Assembly (NCBI GenBank): GCA_017654935.2
Contig: CM065686.1
Coordinates: forward strand, 31,162,591 to 31,226,590
DNA: 64,000 nt
Direction: 5' to 3'
From: Phymorhynchus buccinoides
Taxonomy: Eukaryota > Mollusca > Gastropoda > Neogastropoda > Raphitomidae
The notes under the pieces are model-generated. The model saw nothing but the letters and a program-made list of their open reading frames with translations, was not told the DNA's origin and made no database searches. This document shows, piece by piece, positions 35,651 through 48,589 of the stretch; position 1 is the stretch's first letter, and each line of letters starts with the position of its first letter. Made by a program: the position numbers and the translations under genes.

Positions 35651-38600
35651 ACTTTTCTAGGCTGGTCGTCAACTCCAGGCAGGAAAGAAAGAAAAGAAAA
35701 CTAACAGCACAAACACTAACATAGAGGACAGTGATTCAAAAAATAAGGCAATTGTCCAACATGATATGGATTTCAGAAAGAGCAGATGGAGGGAATAGGT
35801 GACACGCAATAACAAGTAGAACAGAGAATGTAGAAACGTTAAACCTTAAAGCAGCAAGCATTAAAAAAGTCTCCAAATTGGTTTAGGAGAACACTTAAAG
35901 CTGTACATCAAGATACATTCTTTTTTGAAGAGTCTGATTACTTTCTTGATGGCACATGACTGGAATGTGTTCACAAAATTTTGATCAAAAGCATTTGTTT
36001 AACAATGCGCACAAACAACAGCTGCTATGTGTACATTTGTGAATAAAGGGAGATTTAAAAAAAAAGAAGAATATGAAACAGATTTTCAAACCTTGTTTTT
36101 TAATCATCATTGTAACAATCTTTGTTCACATAAATGCCATCTTAAGTACCTACTTTAGAATGTTGTCAATAATTTGGAGGTATGTTTCAACATTTCGAAA
36201 GAATGTACAAAACTTTTTTAATAAAATTATATCCACAAGTAGACCACAAAACAATATCAACAGTCAACTTCGTAATCATGAGGAACTGACATAACCAACA
36301 AACTGAAACGCAGAAAAAGAACCACAAGAGATGCATGAAATTTCATGCATGATAATCCTTTCTCATCTTTCTGTGTGTCCTTAGTGATAGAAAAATGAAA
36401 TTAAAACGCAAGACAACCAAGACAGAAAAGAAAAGAGTAATCCCATCAGTAACATTTCATAGGTTAATCAATCCAAAACTGATTAAAAAAAGAAGAAGAA
36501 AAGCATAAATCCAACAGGTGAGAGAACAGATCTATCATTCCACTGTGCTCTATACTACTAGTGGGCTTATTTAGTTAACACGCTCAACCTTTTGTCTTCC
36601 CAATTCATCAGTTTCTGCTTCTGAACTCTCTTCGCTCGTTTATTCCAAATAAATAATCATCAACTGACATTGAAACGTGGACTTTCTTCAACGTATCATT
36701 GGTCATCCTTTGAGGACTATTTTCTACAATCGGTACAATTTTGTCAAAAGATAAACATTTTATTTGAAGTGTATTCAACAATTATTATCCTGCACTCTTC
36801 CACAATATCAATTTGAATTTTACTTGTCTGCAACTGTCCTCATCTCTTTTTGACTTTAGCCTTAACTTAAACAAAGTAAATGTTCAAAACAGATTCAGTA
36901 AAATTACAAAGAATGATAGCTTCATATTGCATCATTTCAATTAAATGCTCGACCATTAATGAATAAAAATTCAATGGCATTGAATTTGGTCTACCCCCCC
37001 CCCCCCCTTTCCCTCCCCTACTCCCCTCTCATTCCCTATAGTTTCCATCACCCTTCAGCTCTCTTTACATATACTGCACAGCACTTGCTACAGATCACAT
37101 AGATTTTTACGACATTATTTCAATCAAGTCAGAATGTTATTTCTTGGCCACACTGACTAAAAACAAAATGAAAAAAAGAAAGATTATGCTGTGCTCGCCT
37201 ATCAAGCATTGAAAAAACAAATGGAATATTGCTACACATTTCTCTTTCTTTGACATGTGATCTCTAGCAAGTTCTGAAATGCAAAATCAGCTTGGTTTCA
37301 TTCCAACAGTAGCGTGCCAATATCCAGGCCAGCAGTTGCCTCATACCACTGTCTTCCTTTTCACAGTACCAAATCATCCATGAATCCAACAACACCATGA
37401 TATCAGCAAAACGAACATCTCCATCATCATCATCATCTCAATATTACTGTATGTGCAGGATTATGCACAGTTTCTACATCTTAAGATGGAAAGTTAAAAT
37501 AAGAAAGGATCCAGAATAGCCATGTTTTTCTCTCTCCAAAAGCAAGCACTGACAAAGTTTTCATCTATAGAAGATAGAATTTCTCATCAGTACGCTGTCA
37601 ATAAACTGATAGTTTGCAAGAGAAATAAATCCACTGCCCTGCACTCTAAAATAGACAGAGGCGGACATATAATATATTCAGATGGATATATCTTAGTGAT
37701 AAAAGCTAAGTTCTTAGAAGGGAAATACACACGAATAACATAAACACAAAGTCATATATTTTACAAGAAGTGCATTTTGCCTCATAAATACTTTTTACAA
37801 GTAAACACACAATTTTTAAAATTAAGTTTTCACTTTTTGAAAATAACACTAATTTTAAAAAAACAAGCAAACAAACAAAAACACAGAGAAAGAGATGAAG
37901 ACAGACAGAGAAATCTTGGCCCAAAAAAAAGCATTTAGTGAGAAAATCTTTTTACATTGTTCTAGCAAGAATAAGACAATGCACTTTACATTTACTGTAC
38001 TTTTGTTTTATCAGTGGTACATACAGACAACAATTATCTAAAGGCAAAGGACTGTTTAATTAAAAAGCATTCTCAAATTTCAAAGATAACTATTTTTCTT
38101 ACCATCACCCATTTCTGTCAAACACCTGTGTTTGCAACGAAAGATAAGTACACAGAAAAGAACACAAAAAGACTATACTTGTAATCAACGCAGGACGTTG
38201 TTTGTTCCCTCTCCCTACTCATCAAATCAACCATACATCATACGGTTCTTATTTCTATGAGCGGGCTTGTTAGTAGTAATTGTATTATTTTTCAAACACA
38301 CTCACACACACACAACATTATGCTTAAAGTAACAAACCTATTTCAACTGCTAAAATGGAAAAAAGCAACAAAGCATGCAATATCAAAACGGAAAACAGAC
38401 GCTCTAAGGCATACAAACTTGAAAGACAATAAACAATTAAATGCAGTCTGTCACACTGCTACAAAGCAAATAAAAAGGAGAATAAGCAAGCCATAGAGCA
38501 TGATATATGTTATATAAGGGGGCCAATGTTTGGGAGAGGTCAAAAATAACGACAACGAAGCAACTACAACAAAATAACAGGAAAATGCACGCTGCAGAGT

Positions 38601-38909
38601 TTCAGATTTCTTTCAAAATGAAAACAAAATCTTATCAGATCGAGAGCCCTATCCAAATCTGTATTTAAAAAAAAGAGAGATCTAGAGATATGAATCAAAA
38701 GCCTCCAATACAGACAAAAGTCTCAATTTTGCATTCAACTTGCACAGTATATGATCTGAGATCTCCAGCAACACTTGCTACCCAAGCCCTACAAAGAAAA
38801 CAACTAGCATCAATTATGCTCAATTAAGAGGAAATTATACATTGAAACAAAGTTAATGAGCAAGAACAAAAGGGAGCAGGCACCATTTTGTGGTTTATAT
38901 CACACTAAC
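35651..38909. other. A-rich non-coding stretch
   Basis: No exon, RNA gene or repeat family recognised beyond homopolymer runs (e.g. C-run 36996-37007). The strand asymmetry would fit a long 3' UTR of the minus-strand gene, but no splice or family signals exist to show it. Confidence 0.45.
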
Positions 38910-39067
38910 CTGGGACGGTATTCATGTCGAGATAGCATGAGACTTAGCATCATGCTAACTTAGAAGCTCTTCCAAAAGTCCTATTACATCCTATAGGACA
39001 TTGGAAGAGCTTCTAAGTTAGCATCATGCTAAGTCTCATGCTATCTCAACGTGAATACAGGCCCAGG
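38910..39067. mobile_element. Fold-back MITE family I, copy 1
   Basis: Nearly the whole 158 bp is an inverted repeat: ATAGCATGAGACTTAGCATC pairs with its complement near the right end, around a loop near 38980. Ends are CTGGGAC...GCCCAGG. A second copy is at 47608-47766. Confidence 0.85.
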
Positions 39068-39925
39068 ACTCCACACAAACATAAAGAACTTAAAACACAG
39101 ATATATCCATATCCATTTCCCAAACAACTTATGGGTAAAGTCTTACCCAAACAAGCATACATTTTTTCTGCAAGTTATGCAGAGCATCACAACCTTTTTT
39201 CCGAGAATGAAGCAATCTTTAGATACAAACTTATATGATCGAAATTCTGATAGAATGCATTTGCTTCTATCTCCAAGCCCCCTCCTCCCTCTCTTCCCAG
39301 GCATGGGAATTAAAGAAGACAAAAAAGACTGAAAATTGGGGTCTGGAAGCAGGCATAGAAACAAAGCATAAAAAACACAACTGAAAACCGTGTGTGTTGG
39401 GATACAGCCCCCAGAAAATGAAGCTTCTTCTATTATCTAAGCCTTAAAAACAGTGTTAGAGATAAGACTGATATATTTAGTTCATTTTGCATTCATTTAT
39501 AACCAATAACTTCAGCTTTACTCATTGGGCTTCTTTGTTTTAATCTCATAAATGGACCATCAAAAAAGCTGAAATCAGCCAAAAGACTGACAATTCCCAG
39601 GCCTGCTTCCCCCTACCCTCTATTAACCCCATTCAAACCCCTCCCTGCCCTTTAAAAGACTCTTGAGTTAACGAGAATGGTTTCAACACAAAATACCAAT
39701 TAAATCAAGTCTTTCCACACATCTGTGATCCATTAAATGCAAAAAGAAATAAAGAAAAATGCATGTTGATGAATGAGTGTGTGAGAGAATGTAAGGAATT
39801 GTGGAGTGGAGGGATGAGAGAGGGAAATAAAAAAAATGTTATATAAAAATATAAAAAAAATGTGCAGTTGAGCATGGACTTATATCAGGACTTCTATTTT
39901 TTCATAACATGGGGGGGGGGGGGGG

Positions 39926-39982
<57 letters not shown>

Positions 39983-40458
39983 AATTGAGAAAAAGAATTA
40001 TGCCTTGTCCCCCAAAAGAACTTACAAAAGTAAGCAAAGGTACACAAAAAACAAAAATCAAAATGCACAAGCAGGGCACAAAAAGAAAGGAAACACAATT
40101 GCAAAATGGTTGAGAAATATTGTCACTACAATGTGCAAAAGACAAGTACACATCACTGTACAACTATCATTCACCATTGGTTTCTGATTATTAATACACC
40201 AACAATATGATATTTTTCAACAAATCTCAAGACAACACAAATCATTACAAACAAATGCACATGGTGATATTTGATATGTCTTGACTGAAGTACTTTTGCT
40301 GTTGGTTTTATTCCTCATAATTTCTATGTAACAATAGTGCACACAAAACGGCTACAAACAGATACTGATTGATAAGAAAGGTAATAAAAACAACAACAAC
40401 AACAACAGACAAATCCTATAGCAAGGAGACGAGGAAGAAGGAATCTCAGTGTGATTAC
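39068..40458. other. A-rich non-coding stretch with G-run/(GA)n
   Basis: A G-run plus (GA)n occupies 39911-39980; an (AAC)n patch is at 40389-40406. No gene recognised. Confidence 0.55.
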
Positions 40459-40809
40459 TACCGTAATTCACGGACTACGAGCCGCTTCGTAATATAAGCC
40501 TCACCCCCTACTTTTAAAAACAAATCTGAAAAAAAACACGCATAAGCCGCGTCGAAGCATAAGCCGCGAATGTCCGCCTCCGGTTGAGTTGAGAGTTGAT
40601 CGCGGGTGTGCTGACTGCCAAAACGAAAGTGTCGGACCGGGAAACAGATCGTCATTTTGTGAAAAATATACAGAAATCAAGGTGATTTTTTTGTCATCAA
40701 CCGTGAACAAGGCCTCAGATCAAAGGTCTGAATCAAGGATGCCACTGACTTGAGATTACTTTCACTTTCAGCAACGTTTAGGCCACGGGGAGTAAAAAAA
40801 ACTACGGTA
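40459..40809. mobile_element. Family N MITE, diverged copy
   Basis: Begins TACCGTAATTCACGGACTAC, has ATAAGCC-GCG motifs several times, and a possible right end ACTACGGTA at 40801-40809. Borders uncertain. Confidence 0.45.
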
Positions 40810-41101
40810 CTCAAAATCTAGAGACACAGTTAGGGCACACACACATTAGATCCGATATATAAGAAAGAAATAAGTGGGTGGGACTGCGCATGAGTTTTCA
40901 CTTGTAATGTGCACAATCACTCCTATTTCTTACTTCCAGCTTTTTTTACAGATTGCGCATGGGTTTCTGGGCAGAACTTCAGCGTATACCTGCAGAGTCT
41001 TAGCTACATTATCATTTTCATTGATTACCGGTAGTGTCTCTATAAACAGTGGGAAAAACAAGGCTCTCGGAAGAGCTAGGTGAATAGCATCAGATGACAT
41101 G

Positions 41102-41489
41102 TCGTCGGCGAAATTCACAAACCTCGTATCTCAATTTGGGTAGTTTTGAGAAAAAAAAAAAAAAAGTTTTAAAAATTAACCGCGTTTACCACAACTAACT
41201 ATGATGAATATGTTGTTTAAGACATTGCAAGTTCAGTCCTGAATTTTGTTAAAATTACTTTTTTTTTTAAAAATACTTGAAAATACGAGATTTTTGTCCT
41301 TAATAGATCTGAATTTGGGACTTAAAGAGTTTTTCTTCTATTTTCACAACCTCATTTACCCCAGATAGAAAGTTGTTAGAGATACAAGCTTTTGGTGGAA
41401 TGTGGCGGGAAACATTAGAGAGCTGACTATGTATCTAACTAAAAAAAAATAAAAAATTGAGATACAAGGTTTGTGAATTTCACCGACGA
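41102..41489. mobile_element. MITE family Q with 36-bp inverted ends
   Basis: TCGTCGGCGAAATTCACAAA at the left and the complement TTTGTGAATTTCACCGACGA at the right; the match extends through CTCGTATCTCAATTT. The interior is AT-rich and non-coding. Confidence 0.8.
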
Positions 41490-42455
41490 TACGATATGGC
41501 AGGTTCACAAAGAAAGCAAAACAGAACAAATTAATGATGAGCGGCGGGTTCTTATATCCACTGGACCTCAACCCATAGGCCTAAGGGAATAAAGAGGGGT
41601 AGAATCAAGATAGGCCAAATTTTTTTTTTTTTAAACCTGTGATCTTTCAAAAAATTGTTTATCAAAGAGGACGCTAGTTGTTAGCCACTTAAGTTGGTAA
41701 ACGAGTGACATTTGTTAACTTTTCTTTTTGAAAAGCTAGATACCTGGGTTTGAAGCCTAAAAGCCATCAGGAAAAAAATTTCCTCATCATGTTAATGCAT
41801 TCTTCTTCTTTATTAAAAAAAAAAGTCAACTTCTCTTTTTAAGGTGAAGAAAAAAAATCATGATTGTTCAAATGAGTAGAGTACGAATCTTCAATGATCA
41901 TTTCATAAGGACACAACTATAAACACACACACACACACAAACACCTTTTCTATCTTTGTCATATTTACAGTCATACACAGCATAAAAAAAGAGAAATTGG
42001 TCTTTCTCAGATTCTGCCCGCCAACCGATGGTTCACCAAATCAGATCGCGCTCTACTCAAAATCAAACTGAACCATTGCTATCACAGTAATCTTGCCTGT
42101 CAAACCTATGCTATGTACATACTACATGGCAGAATCTCAGGAAATCATATATTAAAAAGAGAAAAAAGAAAGTAATGTGACGATAATTTTTTTTAGTAAT
42201 TTCAATATCATATTCAAATTATACATGGAATGATAAAAGTGTACAAACAACCAATCTTGTATCTGAGAAATACATTTTTCATATCCATTACAAAATGTGA
42301 AAGAAACCACGAACAAAGAACGGGAACAAGTAGGAAAACATGCCCAAAACCACTTGACCGACCCCCCCCTCCCTCCCCACTCTCCAAAAAGACATGATTT
42401 TGATACATTTGTTTTATTGCCATTATCAAGGAATGCCCAAAATTATCAAAAAAAG
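41490..42455. other. Non-coding stretch, no feature
   Basis: No gene or repeat recognised apart from poly-A/T runs and a short (CA)n at 41924-41938. Confidence 0.5.
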
Positions 42456-42629
42456 TACCATATTTTACGGACTATAAGGTGATACTTTTTTCCCAGACTG
42501 AGATCCCTGCGCCTTACAATGTGACTGATAACATGGTAAGGAAATAGAGTAACAAAATCTGAATTTTGAGTCAAATTTTGGGGGTGCGCCTTATAATCAG
42601 GTGCGCCTTGTAGTCCATAAACTATGGTA
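42456..42629. mobile_element. Family N MITE, full copy
   Basis: 174 bp: TACCATATTTTACGGACTAT at the left, TAGTCCATAAACTATGGTA at the right. Contains CCTGCGCCTTACAATG and GTGCGCCTTATAATCAGG. TA borders are suggested by the ends. Confidence 0.75.
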
Positions 42630-42645
42630 CTGTGTTAAAAAGAGG

Positions 42646-42794
42646 TACCATATTTATCACACAATAAGGCGCACCCCCCAAATTTGACAGAAAACTCAGA
42701 TTTTGTTATTATATTTTCTTACTTATCAACCATACTATAATAATTCGCATGGGTTTCAGTCTGGGAAAAACCTTATAGTCTGAAAAATATGGTA
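42646..42794. mobile_element. Family N MITE, second copy in opposite orientation
   Basis: TACCATATTTATCACACAAT at the left and CTTATAGTCTGAAAAATATGGTA at the right, interior inverted relative to the copy 16 bp upstream (CAAATTTGACAGAAAACTC against its complement). Confidence 0.7.
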
Positions 42795-43325
42795 TAGTTT
42801 TAAACATTAATAATTCCCCATCTTCTAGCACTTTTCTCATTCCCCCCAAAAAAATGGGGGGGGGGGGGGGGGGGGTCATATCTTACATCCTTTCGTTCCT
42901 TGTTTAGATACCATTTATTTTACCTGCTTCCTGATCCAGTTTCCCCGTTTTTAATTGCTTCATTGTGAACAAAAATATCAATTTCTGTGCATGAATTTCC
43001 ACAGTATCCGGACTTTATTTACTCCCAGAGTCCTTTTTAATTTTATTTTTATTTACAGGACACATATTCATTACTCTATATTGTCATACTTTGTTAACTC
43101 AGCTGACAGTATTTCTTCTTTTTTCATTGTTTTAAGGGGGGATGTTTTCACAATGATTACTTTTCAGTTTGTGTGCTTACTTAATTGACTTCGACATTTC
43201 CGGAACATTAATCAAATAAGCAACAAATTTAAGTGTCTTTTCGAAAAGAAACAGAAGGAAAGTTGGATCTACATAAACATGAGGTGATCATTATGCTTGG
43301 TTCAATACTGGAAAGGTAAAATTGG
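42795..43325. other. Non-coding stretch
   Basis: A G-run at 42858-42875 is the only low-complexity feature; no gene recognised. Confidence 0.5.
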
Positions 43326-43536
43326 TTAACTACCTTTACCCTTGACTGCCACCAACGTATCACATACTGACCTGATGACATCATTGATGAAGAGAAATAA
43401 CCCGGATATGCTGGCTCTTGCTCTAACAATCAAGAGAGTTATATCCCCAGACCATTTTGCCAGATTGGCTCTATCACTTCTTTTTTATTTGCCCAATTAT
43501 TTTTTCTTTAATTTTCTCTGGCAGTCAAGGGGTTAA
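43326..43536. mobile_element. piggyBac-like MITE, TTAA-flanked
   Basis: TTAA at 43326 followed by a CCCTTGACTGCCA motif, and TGGCAGTCAAGGGG-TTAA at the right. It shares the internal GATGACATCATTGATG phrase with the element at 23696. Confidence 0.7.
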
Positions 43537-44956
43537 TGCAACTTTATTATTTTTCAAACTAACTAACCAGCCTCAATTATAAAGAACCAATGATTGCTCT
43601 GAAATATACTCCTGAAAGGACAGGATAAATGCACCAGAAACAAAAAAATCTGAACAAAACCACAGGAGTACAGTTGACACAATTACATTACATGGACATT
43701 CATATTATGCAGAATGGTCATTTTTTTTCCTTTACTGCCCACAACAATCGTTTGAAAAATGACGCAAAGAGAATAAAAATCAACAACATTCTCCTAAACA
43801 AACAAAACTTCAAATATGAGACGCTCAAATCATTACTAGTTTTGAGAAAAAAAGAAAAAGAAAAAAACAACTATGTTTATCTCCCCTCCATGTCTAGCTT
43901 TTCCCTTTGATCCCCCCTTACCCCCCCAAAAAAACAACCCAACAAATTACTGCTTGTAAATATTCTGCAGGAACAATTTTTGGGCTGACATTTTTCTACT
44001 TAATGAAGACATCACTTGGTGATTTTTGTTCATAAAAATATTTTCTTAAATGACTTTTCAGTGCTAAAACTTCAGAGATGAAAAGCAAATGTACAGTTTC
44101 ATGAAGTTTTGTGATAGTTTTTTGGATCAGATTCTCTTCTCGGGTTTCCAAAAAAACCATCATTTCCAGACATGGATATACTGCACATACAAATGTTTCA
44201 AGTTCTGCATCATTCTACTTTTGTAGAATTTTTTAATTCTTGGATGGAAACGCTTTAAAAACGGAATTAAAAACAGAGCACTTACATAGCAGACTTCTTA
44301 AGGCATACAGTAAGCAGTCAAGGCTTTAATCAAATAAAAACAAGTTTGCTGAATATTATTACAGTGATGAACTCAAACTTAAACTATGGCAGAGGCACTT
44401 TGCATTAAAACCCTTCAAAGTTTTGTTTTTAAAAATAATAAAACTTGACTAAAAACAAAAATATAGAACTTGCAAAATTCAAGTGTTAAAAACAGTGCGT
44501 CATTTTCAAGGTTAAAATCTAAGTAATCTCAATATAAATCTGTTTGCCCCCTAAAACGTGCTTGCTCTTGCATGTGCTCTCACTCCCCCCCCCCCTCCCT
44601 CTCTCTGTACACACACTACCATGGGTGCAACGACACAAAATGAAAAAAACCTGAAAGGCCGGGGGTCCAGGGGTAATGTTCCCCTGCAGCTGGAGCAAAA
44701 ATTGATTTATGAAGGTATTTTAGTTTGCTTTTTCCACAATTTATACAAATGCTTATTTTGAAGTGTTTGAAAAACACAGTAAACATAAAAAGATTTTGCT
44801 TGACAAATTAAAAAAAGAAGAAGGAACTTCCTGTTCTTGCAAAATTCAAAAACAGGAAATCCTTGTACAACAGGAAACGTTGCACACCTATGCACTAGAA
44901 CTCAAAAGCGGAACATGATGTAGTTTACAATTAAAGGCAATACTAATGTTGTGTAC
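43537..44956. other. A-rich non-coding stretch
   Basis: No gene or repeat recognised; short C-runs only. Confidence 0.45.
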
Positions 44957-45260
44957 TGAATGTCTGTGTGCAGATTATTCAACGGAATGTTCGAAGATCA
45001 GTGCACAGCTGTACAATATCTGGATAACAAACATGGACATAAAAAAGAAAAGTCCAAAGTACAAAACAAAAAACTCTTTACATTACACAAAACATCTCTG
45101 ACAGAAAAAAAGGAGAAGCAAATCGCAAGACACACGAATCCAATCTGAAGGCAATAATAAACAAACTATGTGCGGACAGTATAAAAGCAAAGCATGGAAA
45201 AGAAATATCTTTCTCAAAGCTGTTAACTGAATTACATGAGAACAACATTTACAATATCTA
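44957..45260 (+). repeat. 304-bp direct duplication, copy 1
   Basis: CTGAATGTCTGTGTGCAGAT through ACATTTACAATATCT. It appears identical to 45920-46223, 963 bp away. No coding features beyond a 62-codon chance frame present in both copies. Confidence 0.93.
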
Positions 45261-45919
45261 TGAAAAAATCACAAACCACCCTTTTTCTAAAAATAAAAAA
45301 ATAAAAACTGAAAACTACTACCCCTCCCTCTCACTGTCTCCAACACCAGCTTCTAGCAACGTTGCGAAACCCCTCATATCTGTCCCCAAGCTCTTTCTCC
45401 TGCGTTAAAAATAAGTTACAGCAACAACTAAAACCATGAACAACCTCCGCATGCATTAAGGCGTCACTCACAGGGCTGCCTACCCTTTTTCGCAGCTTCC
45501 AGGGACAGACTTCTTAAAAACCAGGGACATAGATTTATTCCCAGGGGCAAACACAGCGATATTACACATCGCAATCAAAACAACTAAATCTGTAAATTGT
45601 GAACCAACATGTTTAGGAATTTGGGAATGTTCAACTTCTGTTGTGCTTTTTGATGCCATGAACACCAAAATTGTAAATGACACCTCCCATGTTTTGAACA
45701 AACATTACGAAAAAAAACTCCAGGTCAACTCCAGGGCACAGAAATCCTTCATTCCCAGATCCATCCACCGCCTAAACTCATGATCGTTTTAGGTTTAAAT
45801 GTGTGTTCATCGTGTTAAAAGAAACTATGCATGCTTATCCTTAGACGTGTATGTATCCACATATAATGTGTATCTTTAAGTATTTATTATGTGTAACTTT
45901 TACTCCTATTCATGCATGC
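45261..45919. other. Spacer between the two duplicates
   Basis: No gene recognised. Partial phrases (e.g. CAGGGCTGCCTAC and CTCCAGG..AACTCCAGGG) suggest degraded repeats but none could be named. Confidence 0.4.
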
Positions 45920-46223
45920 TGAATGTCTGTGTGCAGATTATTCAACGGAATGTTCGAAGATCAGTGCACAGCTGTACAATATCTGGATAACAAACATGGA
46001 CATAAAAAAGAAAAGTCCAAAGTACAAAACAAAAAACTCTTTACATTACACAAAACATCTCTGACAGAAAAAAAGGAGAAGCAAATCGCAAGACACACGA
46101 ATCCAATCTGAAGGCAATAATAAACAAACTATGTGCGGACAGTATAAAAGCAAAGCATGGAAAAGAAATATCTTTCTCAAAGCTGTTAACTGAATTACAT
46201 GAGAACAACATTTACAATATCTG
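45920..46223 (+). repeat. 304-bp direct duplication, copy 2
   Basis: Same as 44957-45260 by base-by-base reading. It is followed directly by a retroelement-like tail at 46224. Confidence 0.93.
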
Positions 46224-46292
46224 AATATCGGGTACCTGAACAAAATTTCTCCTTGGGAGATAATAAAGTGAATTTGATTTGATTTGATTTGA
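46224..46292 (+). repeat. LINE-like 3' tail with (TTTGA)n
   Basis: CTCCTTGGGAGATAATAAAG followed by (TGATT)n repeats, the form of many non-LTR retrotransposon 3' ends. Confidence 0.5.
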
Positions 46293-46969
46293 TATTAAGA
46301 CTCTTAGATGTTCAGTAATGCTATATAGGCAGCCCTGCAGTTACTTAGTACACATAATTCAGTTTTGTGACCTACTATAATTGGTTATCAGACACATCAG
46401 TCTATATCACGAGTCCCACAGATCGTGTTCCGAAGCTAATAAATAAAAACAATTATCGCAGTACATAACAAAATGATACAAATTCCACACAGACGAAAGC
46501 ATGAGCACAAGCACATTCACACTAAATTAATGACACTCGTGCATGTGCACACACACACACAAACATTAAATATCTCTTTTTAAATAGTGATTTCAGTACT
46601 ATTGACAAATCACTAAGCAACACCCCCATTAACATCATAAACCATGTAAAATCCCCACTGCTTTTTTTTTTTTAAACGCGTTCCACATAAAAGATGCTTA
46701 GTTGCAAACAGGCTAAAAACAATCTCTAAAATGGACAATAATCAAAATACCATTTCTTAATAAAATATGACAAAAAAGACGAGAGAACCTTTCAACATTT
46801 CTAGAACAAGACATTGTGAGATTTTAAAGCCACAATGTATATATAAAAGAAACAGAAATGGTAGTAGAATCTTCAAAACACAATGAAAAGACAATTGGTG
46901 GAAAAATATGAGCAATCGTTTGTTCTGTGCAGCATAGAACACACAAGAGGATTTGCCATTATTTGTTTC
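46293..46969. other. Non-coding stretch, no feature
   Basis: No gene or repeat recognised. Confidence 0.45.
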
Positions 46970-47275
46970 TGTGCCCTCCGTGGGGATACCAGGGGGTCTT
47001 CCATACAAGTAGTTCGCCCACCTGGAAGTTCTGTGCTTGTAGCTTCCTCTAATCTGCCACTCTCTTTGACTCTGCCTTTTCCCTTTGCTTTCTGTCATCT
47101 GCTATCTTTCTGACTTATTGGCCCATTCTCCTGCCATTTAAAAAACAAAAATTCCAAATAATTTTTCTCCTTTGAGCTCCTCCGAAATCGGAATGTGTCG
47201 GCTGTACGCAGCGGGTAGACCAATGAAAACTGAAAAACGAACACATACGTACCTTACCCATTATGGCCAAGGAGA
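46970..47275 (+). repeat. SINE-like family A copy 7 (subtype alpha)
   Basis: CCGTGGGGATACCAGGGGGT through ACCTTACCCATTATGGCC with a short AAGGAGAAGAAG tail. Confidence 0.75.
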
Positions 47276-47425
47276 AGAAGTTTCTGTTGTTTTTGTCATT
47301 CCCATCTGTACTGTTACACGACACTGCTTTGATTGGTCAAAATGTGTAATCTTATTTTCATCTGAATGCAACACCTGAATCTGACAGTTAATGAAAACTG
47401 GTTAGGATAGTTAGCATTATTGATA

Positions 47426-47601
47426 CAGTGGAACCTCCCTTATAAGACCTTCCATTATAAGACTCCCTCCCATATAAGACCTACTTCTCTGAGACATTGC
47501 CCTTCTTTGTAAGTATTAAAATTACCTCCCTTATAAGACCCCTCCTTTATAAAACCTCATTTTGGATGAGTTTTGGATGTCTTATAAGGGAGGTGCCACT
47601 G
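47426..47601. mobile_element. Family B MITE, copy 5
   Basis: 176 bp, CAGTGGAACCTCCCTTATAA to GGAGGTGCCACTG, TA-flanked. Confidence 0.85.
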
Positions 47602-47607
47602 TATAAT

Positions 47608-47766
47608 GCTGGGCCTGTATTCACGTTCAGATAGCATGAGACTTAGCATGATGCTAACTTAGAAGCTGTTCCAATGTCCTACAGGATTTGATAGGACTTT
47701 TGGAAGAGCTTCTAAGTTAGCATGATGCTAAGTCTCATGCAATCTCAACGTGAATACAGGCCCAGG
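47608..47766. mobile_element. Fold-back MITE family I, copy 2
   Basis: GGGCCTGTATTCACG at the left pairs with CGTGAATACAGGCCC at the right; ATAGCATGAGACTTAGCATG is in the arm. It lies only 6 bp after MITE B copy 5. Confidence 0.87.
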
Positions 47767-48204
47767 TTACTCAAAAGAAAAAAAAGGGAAAAAAGGCTTC
47801 TTTGAGTAGGGGAAATGGAATTTGAAAAAAAAGAATAGAAATTCATCATTGTGTTGTTGTTTTCAAAAGAATAGGAATCTGAAGATACTTCCGCTGAATA
47901 ACATCTATTATCTGAAACGATAGCACTGCATTTAGTAAACACTGTCCATGTAAGGCACACAGTACCTAAGCACTGATATGAATATTGCTTTTTATTCATG
48001 ACCAATGCACTTATGCTGGTGATATGTAGCAGTAAAATTGATGCAACAAGCACGTGTAGATAAAAGTCAATGATAAAATGTGAGCCCTTCCCAGCCACCT
48101 TTACCTTATAAGCTCCCCCCTTAAAACACACAAAAATCCCCCACCCCCCACACCCCCCTTCTTTCCCATAATTTCCGATAATCAAAGATGTGCACGACTG
48201 TAAC

Positions 48205-48310
48205 AGCATGAAAGCTCTGCCTATATTATGCATACTATACACTACACAATAACACAACCTCCACCCCCTACCCACCCCACCACCCCCAGCAAGAAACAAG
48301 ACAAAATGGA
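48205..48310. repeat. Duplicated segment K, copy without insertion
   Basis: AGCATGAAAGCTCTGCCTAT..ATTATGCATAC then ACACTACACAATAACACAAC and CCCAGCAAGAAACAAGACAA. Homologous to 48590-48915, which carries MITE J. Confidence 0.65.
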
Positions 48311-48589
48311 CAGTTATGCTACCTTTTACTTGTAACAATCATGCATGTAAGGGCAAACACACACACACATAATGCGTGAACGCACATGCGCACACACACA
48401 AACTATACATGATATGATCTGTTTGGATATCTCCCACTTCTCCTCTCGTGGATTTTTGTTGTCGTTTTGCTTCACAGCCACAGGCTCATAACCACCGGCA
48501 TCCTTTATATATAACACAGCCCTAAGCTGGAAACAAACGATCTAAACCCTCCGTTATTGGTATTGGTATTGGTATAGGTATTGGTATGC

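Noticed and set aside
44960..46111. Two identical 62-codon genes
   Set aside because: They are the same chance frame in a 304-bp duplication; no splice, start or family evidence.
47745..48338. 197-codon minus-strand open frame
   Set aside because: Overlaps a MITE end and AT-rich sequence; codon composition and content look non-coding, and no family motif was seen.
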